Positions 1 to 5,539 of a stretch of DNA of 6,102 nucleotides are shown here, piece by piece (within the stretch, counting starts at the first letter, position 1; every line of letters starts with the position of its first letter). Where the stretch lies: positions 1-6,102 of the forward strand of contig WFWQ01000026.1 in assembly GCA_015491015.1 (NCBI GenBank), read 5' to 3'. The stretch comes from Patescibacteria group bacterium. GTDB lineage: Bacteria; Patescibacteriota; Minisyncoccia; Minisyncoccales; S141-161. The position numbers and the translations under genes are program-made. The notes beneath the pieces are model-generated. The model saw only the letters and a list, made by a program, of their open reading frames with translations, was not told the DNA's origin and did no database searches.

Positions 1-431
1 GCAAAGATTCTTTAGAAAGATTAAAACAAGAGCTGAAGAGATTGGAAACTGAAGAAAGAAAGAAGATTTCAGAAAGGCTAAAGAAAGCTATCAGTTTTGG
101 AGATTTATCTGAAAATGCAGAATACGCTATTGCTAAAGAAGAGCAAGCTGAATTAGAAAGAAAAATCTTAGAGTTAAAAGTTAAAATCTCTAAAGCTGAA
201 GTTGTTGAAGAGAGAGATTTTTCTAAGATTACTTTAGGCTCTAAAGTTAAAATAGAACTTGAAGATGGCAAAATCTTAACCTTTGAAATTGTAGATTCAG
301 ATGAAGTTAACCCTTCAGAGGGCAAAATCTCTTTAGAATCTCCTTTAGGAAAAGCTTTAAAAGACAAATCTAAAGGAGATCAAATTCTGCTTCCTTCAGG
401 AAAGAGAGGAAAGATTAAAGATCTGCTTTAA
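1..431 (+). CDS. greA: Transcription elongation factor GreA, 5'-truncated by the window edge
   Basis: GreA binds in the RNA polymerase secondary channel and stimulates cleavage of the 3' end of backtracked RNA. The frame is open from base 3 to the TAA at 429-431, giving 142 visible residues; GreA is usually about 155-160, so roughly 15 N-terminal residues lie outside the window. A TTG at 42 could be taken as a start, but the codons before it (KDSLERLKQELKR) continue the N-terminal coiled coil, so it is internal. The coiled-coil hairpin tip carries the family signature GDLSENAEY; the Asp (102-104) and Glu (111-113) match the acidic pair known to coordinate the catalytic metal. The C-terminal FKBP-like domain follows (about 240-431: GSKVKIE, then SPLGKALKDKSKGD and a closing PSGKRGKIKDLL). 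No terminator is visible; the next promoter begins six bases after the stop. Family assignment is secure. Confidence 0.95.
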   Translation, partial: KDSLERLKQELKRLETEERKKISERLKKAISFGDLSENAEYAIAKEEQAELERKILELKVKISKAEVVEERDFSKITLGSKVKIELEDGKILTFEIVDSDEVNPSEGKISLESPLGKALKDKSKGDQILLPSGKRGKIKDLL

Positions 432-437
432 AATATT

Positions 438-467
438 TTGACAACCTATTTTTTCTTGAGTTAAAAT
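438..467 (+). promoter_or_regulatory. Sigma70-like promoter for the exported-protein operon
   Basis: TTGACA at 438-443 and TAAAAT at 462-467 are separated by 18 bases. The predicted transcription start is near 474, leaving a leader of only about 23 nt before the ATG at 497. The -35 box is a perfect consensus and begins six bases after the greA stop. The other two promoters in the window have the same spacing, which supports the call. Expression has not been observed; this is pattern only. Confidence 0.75.
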
Positions 468-496
468 TGAAATAAAGTTAAAATTTAAAAAGATAA

Positions 497-3490
497 ATGA
501 GTTTAAAGAAAGATACATTGATTCCAATAAGTTTCTTTCTCTTATTTGGGTTTATTCTTGTTATTTCCGCTCAAACTTTCATAGAGCCAACTTCATCTCC
601 TCCCGAAGGTAATGTTTACCCTCCTTTAAACACTGGTCCTGAGCTTCAAATAAAAGAAGGGCCTTTTGGCTCTTTAACTTTAGGAGGAAAAGGTTTTGTT
701 GATGTTTGTGCAGACAACGATGGAAGGTTAGTAAGGTGTGCCTCTTCTATTTACTGCGCAGGTTCAGGTCCTACTTCAATTTCCATTGGTTATTCTTATT
801 TAAATTCTGAAAATACTTCTCTCTTTAGAGAAGATACCCTCTTGATTACTTTTCCTGGAAGTTCTGGCTCTGGAACCTATGTAGATGAAGGTTTAAGCTC
901 TGATACTTTTTACACTTATTACTTAAGGCAAGGAACCTCACCTACCTCTCCTCTTTTAGATCAGGTAACTTGCAAAACTTCAGAACCAGGATTTGATTTC
1001 CTTTTAGATGTTTTTCCAGAGAATATTATCTTATCTCGAGGTGACACTTCTACTTTAACCATTAGAGCTGAGCTTTTAATTGGCCCTGCTGAGCAGTTAA
1101 CTTTTCAAATTAGAGGCTTGCCTCAAGGAGTTTCAGCTACTTCTCCTCCAGCTTGCACTCCTACTTGTTCTGTGGAAGTTGATCTTTTAGCTTCAGAAAC
1201 TGTAGAAATTGGGACTTACCAGCTTACAGTTGAAGCTTCAGGAGGCGGGGTTAAAAAGGTTAAAACTGTCAATTTAGAAATCGTTCCTTTTCAACCTTTC
1301 GTTTATAACCAAATAGCTATAAATGCTGATTCTCCCATTTCTATAGATATGGCAACAGAAAAGGTAGGCTATTTAACTTTTAAAGATAGTAATTCAGGCA
1401 GAATAAATTTATTTAAAACCGTGAACGGTGGAGAATCTTGGGGAGAGGTTAAAGGATACACTCCTCGAGATTTTGTCTTTGCTCCAGCTTCAGATATATT
1501 TTGTAGTTTTTATTCTTCTGATAGTTGGAGCAGGCCTTCTTCTGTCTCTTATTGTAAATATTCTAGATATTTAGGGAACCTTAACTCTCTTCAATTAACA
1601 AGGAAAAGCATTTATTCTTATCCCTATTATCCTTATCCCAATGTTTACTTGGTGTCAGGATTGAGGTCGAAATCTAAAAGTGTGCGATATTCTTTAGATT
1701 TTTCAAAATTTTTACCTAAAATAGGTTATGCTCAAGATGCTGAAAATTTGTATTTTATATTTCCTAATTATTCTTATGATTATAACACTCAAACTTACAC
1801 TCAATATTTGAGATTTTATAAATGGGGAAATCCTATCTCTGAAAAAGTTTTAGACCAGGTTCCCTATCTGTCTTCATTAGAATATAGAAAGCCTTATCTC
1901 TTTGGTAAAATTGAAGGTTTTAATAACTCAGTTTACATAGCTTATGTTAAAAGAGATGCTTCCAATCCTGAGCAGGGAGAGTTAAAGTTAGCTAAATCTA
2001 CAGATTTTGGTTCTTCTTTCCAAATTAAAACTTTAAAAACCGATGTAGATCCAGATTATCCTATAGGGTTGAAAGTTATAGATGACAATGAGTTAGTTAT
2101 AGTTTACGCTCGAAAAAACTCAAACCAACCCCCTTATATGGTTATGTTAACCTCTCAAGATGGAGGTTCTACTTTTAAAGAAACTTTGGTTAGAACTTTT
2201 CCAGTTGATTTTTCTGCAATTAGTGTAGATGCTCTTTCTATCAAAAGAATTTGGATCCTTTATCTTACTAAAGATACCAAAGAGCTAATCTTAGCTAAAT
2301 ACTCCCCTCAAATCTCACCTTATCCTCCTTACCCTAAAGAAGATTTCCAAGTTCAATACTTAGATAATTCCGCAGAAAATCTTTCACCTTCTTTAACTCA
2401 AGATCCAGAAGGAGGCAACCTTTACATTATTTACCAAGATTACAATCCTCAAAATCCTAATCAACTTACCCTTAAGCTTTTAGAAAGCACCAACTCTGGC
2501 CAAAGTTTCACTTCAACTCAACTTGGAGGTTACTATTTTCCAAGTGCTTCTTCAGTAAATTCCATATTCAGAAACTCTCTCTTTTCTATGATTACTAAAG
2601 AATTTAATCAGAAAACTCTTTATATATCTCTTAGAGAAATAACATCACCAATTTATTCTCAGATCTTCACCTACTCTTTACCTTCTTTAAATCCAACTAG
2701 AAGGAATCCTATTAGAGTAGGATTAGGAAGGAATGCAAATTACCTTGAACCTGGTGAGCGAAGAGAATCTAACTTTATTTCTCTTCTTAGAGCTGGAGGG
2801 AGAGGTGCTAAGGTTGCTTCTCAATATAATTCAGGATGGGGGGGTCCAAGTTCTGCTTTATATTTTTATGATCCAAAGCCTGGAGGCTACAAGCTGATAA
2901 CTTCTTGCAAGTATTGTTACTTCATTCTCTCTAACTCAAGTTTAGCTACTCCAGATGGCGAAACTTTGTATTTAGCTGTTTATGAGATGCAAGAAGGGGA
3001 TCTTTGGTTTTTCAAGAGCATAGATGGTGGCATAAGCTGGTCTTCTCCAGTCAGAATAGATAAGCTTTTTGATGTAGGCTATTTAGCTTCCATAGGAGTT
3101 TGGGGCAACAATATTTACATAGCTTACATAGATTCAACTTTTAGCCGTTTAAAGTTAGCTAAATCTACAGATGGAGGTAATAGTTGGCAAATAGGAGTGG
3201 TAGATAGCAGAATTGATGTAAGAAGGCCTATAGAGATTAAAGTAGTAGGTCCAAATGAGATAATTATAGCTTATGGGGATATGGGAGCTCACGGAGAGAC
3301 TTACTTAACTGTAGCTAGATCTTCAGATGGAGGAAGGACTTTCCAATACCACACTGTTTTAGATACTCCTTTAGACTTTTATGGATTAGATATGGAAGCT
3401 AATTCTTTGAACGAAATATACATAGTTTTCAATGAATACGACGCTTTAGTTGATAAGTATAAGATTGGCTTTGCCAGATTGGTAAAGTAA
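497..3490 (+). CDS. Large exported Asp-box (BNR-repeat) beta-propeller protein, probably surface displayed
   Basis: This 997-residue protein starts with a basic N-terminus and hydrophobic stretch (residues 8-24); a signal peptidase site is plausible after ISA (23-25), or it stays as an anchor. Residues 31-51 contain PPEGNVYPPLN, a segment I associate with Parcubacteria exported proteins. Residues 165-263 look like an Ig-like/NEW3-type beta-sandwich, with a CTPTC pair (220-224) that could be a disulfide. The rest is beta-propeller-like: seven Asp-boxes (S/T-x-D/N-x-G-x-S/T-W/F) begin at residues 308, 501, 553, 664, 841, 890 and 942. Most are preceded by an 'xIYIAYxD...LxLxKS' strand pair, and the closest ones are 49-52 residues apart, one blade each. 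No F/YRIP motif is seen, so sialidase activity is unlikely; adhesion or glycan/protein binding is an inference. No Shine-Dalgarno precedes the ATG. It is probably co-transcribed with the next gene, ten bases away. Confidence 0.85.
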   Translation: MSLKKDTLIPISFFLLFGFILVISAQTFIEPTSSPPEGNVYPPLNTGPELQIKEGPFGSLTLGGKGFVDVCADNDGRLVRCASSIYCAGSGPTSISIGYSYLNSENTSLFREDTLLITFPGSSGSGTYVDEGLSSDTFYTYYLRQGTSPTSPLLDQVTCKTSEPGFDFLLDVFPENIILSRGDTSTLTIRAELLIGPAEQLTFQIRGLPQGVSATSPPACTPTCSVEVDLLASETVEIGTYQLTVEASGGGVKKVKTVNLEIVPFQPFVYNQIAINADSPISIDMATEKVGYLTFKDSNSGRINLFKTVNGGESWGEVKGYTPRDFVFAPASDIFCSFYSSDSWSRPSSVSYCKYSRYLGNLNSLQLTRKSIYSYPYYPYPNVYLVSGLRSKSKSVRYSLDFSKFLPKIGYAQDAENLYFIFPNYSYDYNTQTYTQYLRFYKWGNPISEKVLDQVPYLSSLEYRKPYLFGKIEGFNNSVYIAYVKRDASNPEQGELKLAKSTDFGSSFQIKTLKTDVDPDYPIGLKVIDDNELVIVYARKNSNQPPYMVMLTSQDGGSTFKETLVRTFPVDFSAISVDALSIKRIWILYLTKDTKELILAKYSPQISPYPPYPKEDFQVQYLDNSAENLSPSLTQDPEGGNLYIIYQDYNPQNPNQLTLKLLESTNSGQSFTSTQLGGYYFPSASSVNSIFRNSLFSMITKEFNQKTLYISLREITSPIYSQIFTYSLPSLNPTRRNPIRVGLGRNANYLEPGERRESNFISLLRAGGRGAKVASQYNSGWGGPSSALYFYDPKPGGYKLITSCKYCYFILSNSSLATPDGETLYLAVYEMQEGDLWFFKSIDGGISWSSPVRIDKLFDVGYLASIGVWGNNIYIAYIDSTFSRLKLAKSTDGGNSWQIGVVDSRIDVRRPIEIKVVGPNEIIIAYGDMGAHGETYLTVARSSDGGRTFQYHTVLDTPLDFYGLDMEANSLNEIYIVFNEYDALVDKYKIGFARLVK
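1982..2005 (+). repeat. 24-bp exact direct repeat, copy 1 (blade motif LKLAKSTD)
   Basis: These 24 bases recur exactly at 3149-3172 in the same gene and the same reading frame, encoding LKLAKSTD at the start of an Asp-box. About 50 bases upstream of each copy a further 13-base stretch encoding YIAY is also shared. Nucleotide identity across all synonymous positions suggests blade duplication or gene conversion rather than protein-level constraint alone. Confidence 0.85.
3149..3172 (+). repeat. 24-bp exact direct repeat, copy 2 (blade motif LKLAKSTD)
   Basis: Second copy of the repeat at 1982-2005. It lies 1167 bases downstream, in frame, at the sixth Asp-box (residues 890-897). The bases on both sides of the 24-mer differ between the copies, so the repeat boundaries are sharp. 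Confidence 0.85.
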
Positions 3491-3500
3491 TTTTATAAAA

Positions 3501-4082
3501 ATGAACTTCAAAGATTTTTTCAAAAAGCCTGAAACTTTAGCTTTATCTTTTTTGCTAATTTCTATTTTGTTATTTTTATCTTTAATTGGGTTTAAAACTT
3601 TGATTTTCAAGCAAGTTCAAGTTAAAACTCCTTCTAACTTTCAAAAAGTTAGTTACCAAACTTTTACCCCTCCTCAAGAACCTCCTCTTTTCACTAAAAC
3701 TTATTTTGTCAGTATAACTTTAGATGCAGTTTCTAATCTTGAAGAGAGGTTTATAGTTAAGTTAGGAGAAAAAGTAGAGATAATCTTTAATAACTTAACT
3801 TCTCAAACTTTAAAATTTGAGCCAACTTTAGAAAGCCAACAAAAGTTAAACCTCTCTTCTTTTGAAATTCCTCCTTTACCTTCGCCAGAACCTTCTTCAC
3901 CAAATTTACCTTTTGAAGAACAAACAAATTCAGAGTTCCAGCCTCCTATGATTTCTTTTTCAATAGCAAGAGATAAATTTAAAATTGATCCTAACCAAAA
4001 AAGCTTAACCTTCAATTTAGGAGAAGTAAAAGATAGAAAGAATAAAACTTTAAAGAAAGTAGAGCTAATTATTTATCCTTAA
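3501..4082 (+). CDS. Membrane-anchored protein of unknown function with an extracytoplasmic beta-rich domain
   Basis: I do not recognise this 193-residue protein. A short basic cytoplasmic N-terminus (KDFFKK) is followed by one strongly hydrophobic helix (about residues 13-35), so it is probably a single-pass protein with its C-terminal part outside the membrane. The outer part has two beta-strand-rich pieces (about 66-107 and 150-192) separated by a Pro/Ser/Glu-rich, probably disordered insert (about 121-147). The pieces (VKLGEKVEIIFNN and later IDPNQKSLTFNLG) faintly resemble cupredoxin-like or Ig-like sandwiches, but the protein contains no His or Cys, so classical copper binding is excluded. 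The start is ten bases after the stop of the Asp-box protein, with no promoter or Shine-Dalgarno between, so the two are probably one transcript. A role in anchoring or presenting that protein is only a guess. Confidence 0.7.
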   Translation: MNFKDFFKKPETLALSFLLISILLFLSLIGFKTLIFKQVQVKTPSNFQKVSYQTFTPPQEPPLFTKTYFVSITLDAVSNLEERFIVKLGEKVEIIFNNLTSQTLKFEPTLESQQKLNLSSFEIPPLPSPEPSSPNLPFEEQTNSEFQPPMISFSIARDKFKIDPNQKSLTFNLGEVKDRKNKTLKKVELIIYP

Positions 4083-4099
4083 AGAGTGAGTAATTGAGA

Positions 4100-4129
4100 T
4101 TGACTTTTAGCTCGAAATTTTTATATAAT
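4100..4129 (+). promoter_or_regulatory. Strong sigma70-like promoter for secE-nusG-rplK
   Basis: TTGACT at 4100-4105 and a perfect TATAAT at 4124-4129 are separated by 18 bases. The predicted start is near G4136, giving a leader of about 38 nt. It is the best promoter in the window and fits a highly expressed translation/transcription operon. It lies 17 bases past the stop of the upstream gene. Confidence 0.85.
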
Positions 4130-4136
4130 GAAATTG

Positions 4137-4153
4137 CCCCTCAAAGAGAGGGG
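4137..4153 (+). promoter_or_regulatory. GC-rich 5'-end hairpin in the secE leader
   Basis: CCCCTC (4137-4142) pairs perfectly with GAGGGG (4148-4153) around the loop AAAGA. It stands out in AT-rich surroundings and would occupy about +2 to +18 of the transcript from the promoter just upstream. It is followed by ATTTTAAAAT. A 5' stabilising hairpin for the operon mRNA is the simplest reading. For RNA arriving from the upstream gene it could also act as a weak intrinsic terminator, since no other terminator is present there. Confidence 0.6.
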
Positions 4154-4173
4154 ATTTTAAAATAGGATTTTTT

Positions 4174-4368
4174 ATGAGGTTTAACTTTCAAAGGGCTTTA
4201 GAATATTTAAAAGAAGTAAAAAGAGAGCTTAAAAAGGTTAACTGGCTAACTTTTAGAGAAGCTTTTAATTATGCTTTAGCTGTAATATTGATAACTTTTT
4301 TAGTAGCTGTATTTTTGGGAACAGTTGATTATTTGGTGACTTTATTTTTGAAGAAATTTATTCTTTAA
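4174..4368 (+). CDS. secE: Preprotein translocase subunit SecE
   Basis: SecE is the small subunit of the SecYEG translocon and clamps SecY in the cytoplasmic membrane. The 64-residue product has the single-helix SecE form: an amphipathic N-terminal helix with the conserved segment YLKEVKRELKKVNWLTFREA (residues 11-30; the Lys-x-x-W/T-P-like region), then one transmembrane helix (about 32-56) ending in a short basic tail. The length is normal for bacteria with one-helix SecE. The ATG is supported by AGGA at 4164-4167, six bases upstream, the only clear Shine-Dalgarno element among the starts in this window. Its position directly before nusG and rplK is the classic bacterial gene order and confirms the call. 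Confidence 0.95.
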   Translation: MRFNFQRALEYLKEVKRELKKVNWLTFREAFNYALAVILITFLVAVFLGTVDYLVTLFLKKFIL

Positions 4369-4374
4369 ACTTTT

Positions 4375-4920
4375 ATGGCCAGGCAAAAGATCCCTCCTAA
4401 AAGAGCTTGGTATGTAATTCACACTTATCCTGGATACGAGGAAGCGGTGAAGAAAAATTTAGAGCAAAGAATAGAATCTTTGGGTATGGAAGATAAGATC
4501 TTTAATGTTTGGGTACCTAAGGAAAAAAAGATAAAGATTAAAGGTGGGAAAAGGGAGGTAGTTGAAGAAAAGATTTATCCAGGTTATGTTTTTGTAGAGA
4601 TGATAGTTACCGATGATTCTTGGTATGTAGTTAGAAATACTCCTAATGTTACAGGATTTGTTGGAGCAGGGACTACTCCCATTCCTGTTTCTCCCGAAGA
4701 AATTCAAAGGTTAAAAGAAAGATCTGAAGTTAAAGAACCAGAATACAAATTAGATGTTAAAGAAGGAGATATTGTAAAGATTGCAGATGGCCCTTTTAAA
4801 GGTATGGAAGGTAAAGTATCAGAAGTAGATAAAGAGAAAGGTAAAGTTAAAGTTTTAGTTAATGTTTTTGGCAGAGATACTCCCGTGGAGTTAGATTATC
4901 TTCAAATTAAAAAGATTTAA
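4375..4920 (+). CDS. nusG: Transcription termination/antitermination factor NusG
   Basis: NusG binds the RNA polymerase clamp and links elongation to Rho or to the leading ribosome. The 181-residue protein has the standard two-domain plan. The NGN domain spans about residues 10-110, with [19 protein letters not shown] at the start, the signature YPGYVFVEM in the middle and [12 protein letters not shown] after it. A linker leads to the C-terminal KOW domain (about 125-180), with [21 protein letters not shown] and a closing [18 protein letters not shown]. No extra domain is inserted. Its ATG lies six bases after the secE stop and its stop lies four bases before rplK. No Shine-Dalgarno is visible, so translational coupling with secE is likely (inference). 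Confidence 0.97.
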   Translation: MARQKIPPKRAWYVIHTYPGYEEAVKKNLEQRIESLGMEDKIFNVWVPKEKKIKIKGGKREVVEEKIYPGYVFVEMIVTDDSWYVVRNTPNVTGFVGAGTTPIPVSPEEIQRLKERSEVKEPEYKLDVKEGDIVKIADGPFKGMEGKVSEVDKEKGKVKVLVNVFGRDTPVELDYLQIKKI

Positions 4921-4924
4921 AACT

Positions 4925-5350
4925 ATGGCTAAAAAGATTGCAGCTAAAATTAAAGTTCAAATTCCAGGAGGGCAAGCTACTCCTGCACCTCCGTTGGGTC
5001 CTTCTTTGGCTCAATATGGGATTAACATTTCAGAATTTTGCCAAAAGTTTAATGCTCAAACTCAAGACAGACAAGGTTTGGTTTTGCCTGTAGAAATTAC
5101 AGTTTACGAAGATAGAAGTTATGATTTTGTAATCAAGCAACCTGTAGCTTCTCAGTTAATCAAGAAAGCTTTAGGAATAGAAAAGGGATCTGGAGAGCCT
5201 AATCGCAAAAAGGTTGGCAAGATTACCAGAGCTCAATTAAGGGAAATAGCTAAGCAGAAGATTCAAGATATGAACACAGATGATCTTGAAGCTGCGGTAA
5301 GAATGTTAGAAGGCACCGCTAAAAACATGGGAATTGAAGTGGTAGATTAG
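4925..5350 (+). CDS. rplK: 50S ribosomal protein L11 (uL11)
   Basis: L11 binds 23S rRNA at the GTPase-associated centre and takes part in elongation- and release-factor action. The 141-residue length is typical. The N-terminal domain holds the flexible segment [21 protein letters not shown] (about residues 18-38); the C-terminal RNA-binding domain holds [18 protein letters not shown] and the final [20 protein letters not shown]. One oddity is the linker between domains: most bacteria have T-P-P-A, while here residues 72-75 read Q-P-V-A. The start is four bases after the nusG stop with no Shine-Dalgarno, so coupling is likely. The gene normally next, rplA (L1), is absent; a new promoter starts four bases after the TAG stop. 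Confidence 0.97.
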   Translation: MAKKIAAKIKVQIPGGQATPAPPLGPSLAQYGINISEFCQKFNAQTQDRQGLVLPVEITVYEDRSYDFVIKQPVASQLIKKALGIEKGSGEPNRKKVGKITRAQLREIAKQKIQDMNTDDLEAAVRMLEGTAKNMGIEVVD

Positions 5351-5354
5351 CTTT

Positions 5355-5384
5355 TTGACATTTGGTTTAGATTTAGAGTAAAAT
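5355..5384 (+). promoter_or_regulatory. Sigma70-like promoter of the structured RNA
   Basis: A perfect TTGACA (5355-5360) is followed after 18 bases by TAAAAT (5379-5384). Initiation would fall near G5391, which is exactly the first base of the closing stem of the downstream RNA. A TATAAT at 5385-5390 also exists, but would need a 24-base spacer, so TAAAAT is the preferred -10. The promoter starts only four bases after the rplK stop. Confidence 0.8.
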
Positions 5385-5390
5385 TATAAT

Positions 5391-5525
5391 GCCCTGCTGG
5401 ATGAAAAGTAGGGTCTGGAACTGCTCTTTAACACGGGAACCCTACATTGGTGCTTCCTGAGGGAAGCACTTGCGGGTACCCACTTGAAGTTTCACCAGAC
5501 GCTTACTGCATCCAGCAGGGTTTTT
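5391..5525 (+). ncRNA. Structured non-coding RNA of about 135 nt, candidate 6S-like RNA (alternative: prmC leader)
   Basis: No coding frame occupies this stretch; it is framed by its own promoter and a T-tract. Pairing read from the sequence: 5392-5403 with 5509-5520 (12 perfect bp); after a small internal loop, 5407-5412 with 5502-5507 (one G-U); after a bulged G5501, 5413-5418 with 5495-5500. Then comes an open region of 16 nt (5419-5434) facing 13 nt (5482-5494). Next, 5435-5437 pair with 5479-5481 and 5439-5442 with 5474-5477 around an A-A mismatch. An 8-bp apical hairpin follows (5450-5457 with 5462-5469, loop TGAG). A closing stem of about 24 bp, a central bubble and an apical stem are the 6S RNA plan, which traps the housekeeping RNA polymerase. 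The GATG/TGCATC arms recall 6S. Against this, it is shorter than most 6S RNAs and the bubble could partly pair (5426-5431 with 5484-5489). SRP RNA, tmRNA and RNase P hallmarks are absent. Confidence 0.75.
5509..5525 (+). terminator. Intrinsic terminator formed by the 3' arm of the RNA's closing stem
   Basis: CATCCAGCAGGG (5509-5520) is followed directly by TTTTT (5521-5525). Its partner arm is 105 bases upstream (5392-5403), so the terminator helix is the closing stem of the whole RNA, not a local hairpin. No terminator lies between rplK and this point, so it probably also ends read-through from secE-nusG-rplK. Confidence 0.7.
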
Positions 5526-5539
5526 AAATTTAAAAGCTT

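Noticed and set aside
42..44. TTG as the start of greA
   Set aside because: The frame is open to the left edge and the upstream codons continue the GreA coiled coil, so the true start lies outside the window.
497..3490. Active sialidase (neuraminidase)
   Set aside because: Asp-boxes alone are structural; no F/YRIP motif is seen before the first Asp-box and no catalytic Arg triad can be assigned by eye.
3803..4015. Open frame of 70 codons on the - strand
   Set aside because: It lies entirely inside the membrane-anchored protein gene on the opposite strand, shows no recognisable domain and no promoter or ribosome site, and is explained as an antisense shadow.
3501..4082. Copper-binding cupredoxin
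   Set aside because: The strand pattern is faintly similar, but the protein has no His and no Cys, so the type 1 copper ligands cannot be present.
4459..4707. Open frame of 82 codons on the - strand
   Set aside because: It is antisense to the conserved NGN domain of nusG; its composition (Asn/Ile/Tyr-rich) is what antisense of an AT-rich gene gives.
5385..5390. TATAAT as the -10 box of the RNA promoter
   Set aside because: It is a perfect hexamer but would sit 24 bases from the TTGACA; TAAAAT at 5379-5384 gives the same 18-base spacing as the other two promoters and places the start at the base of the stem.
5391..5525. SRP (4.5S) RNA
   Set aside because: The apical hairpin (GTGCTTCC, loop TGAG, GGAAGCAC) is fully Watson-Crick paired; the conserved SRP helix 8 with its asymmetric AGCA/CAGG internal loop and GGAA-type tetraloop is absent on both strands.
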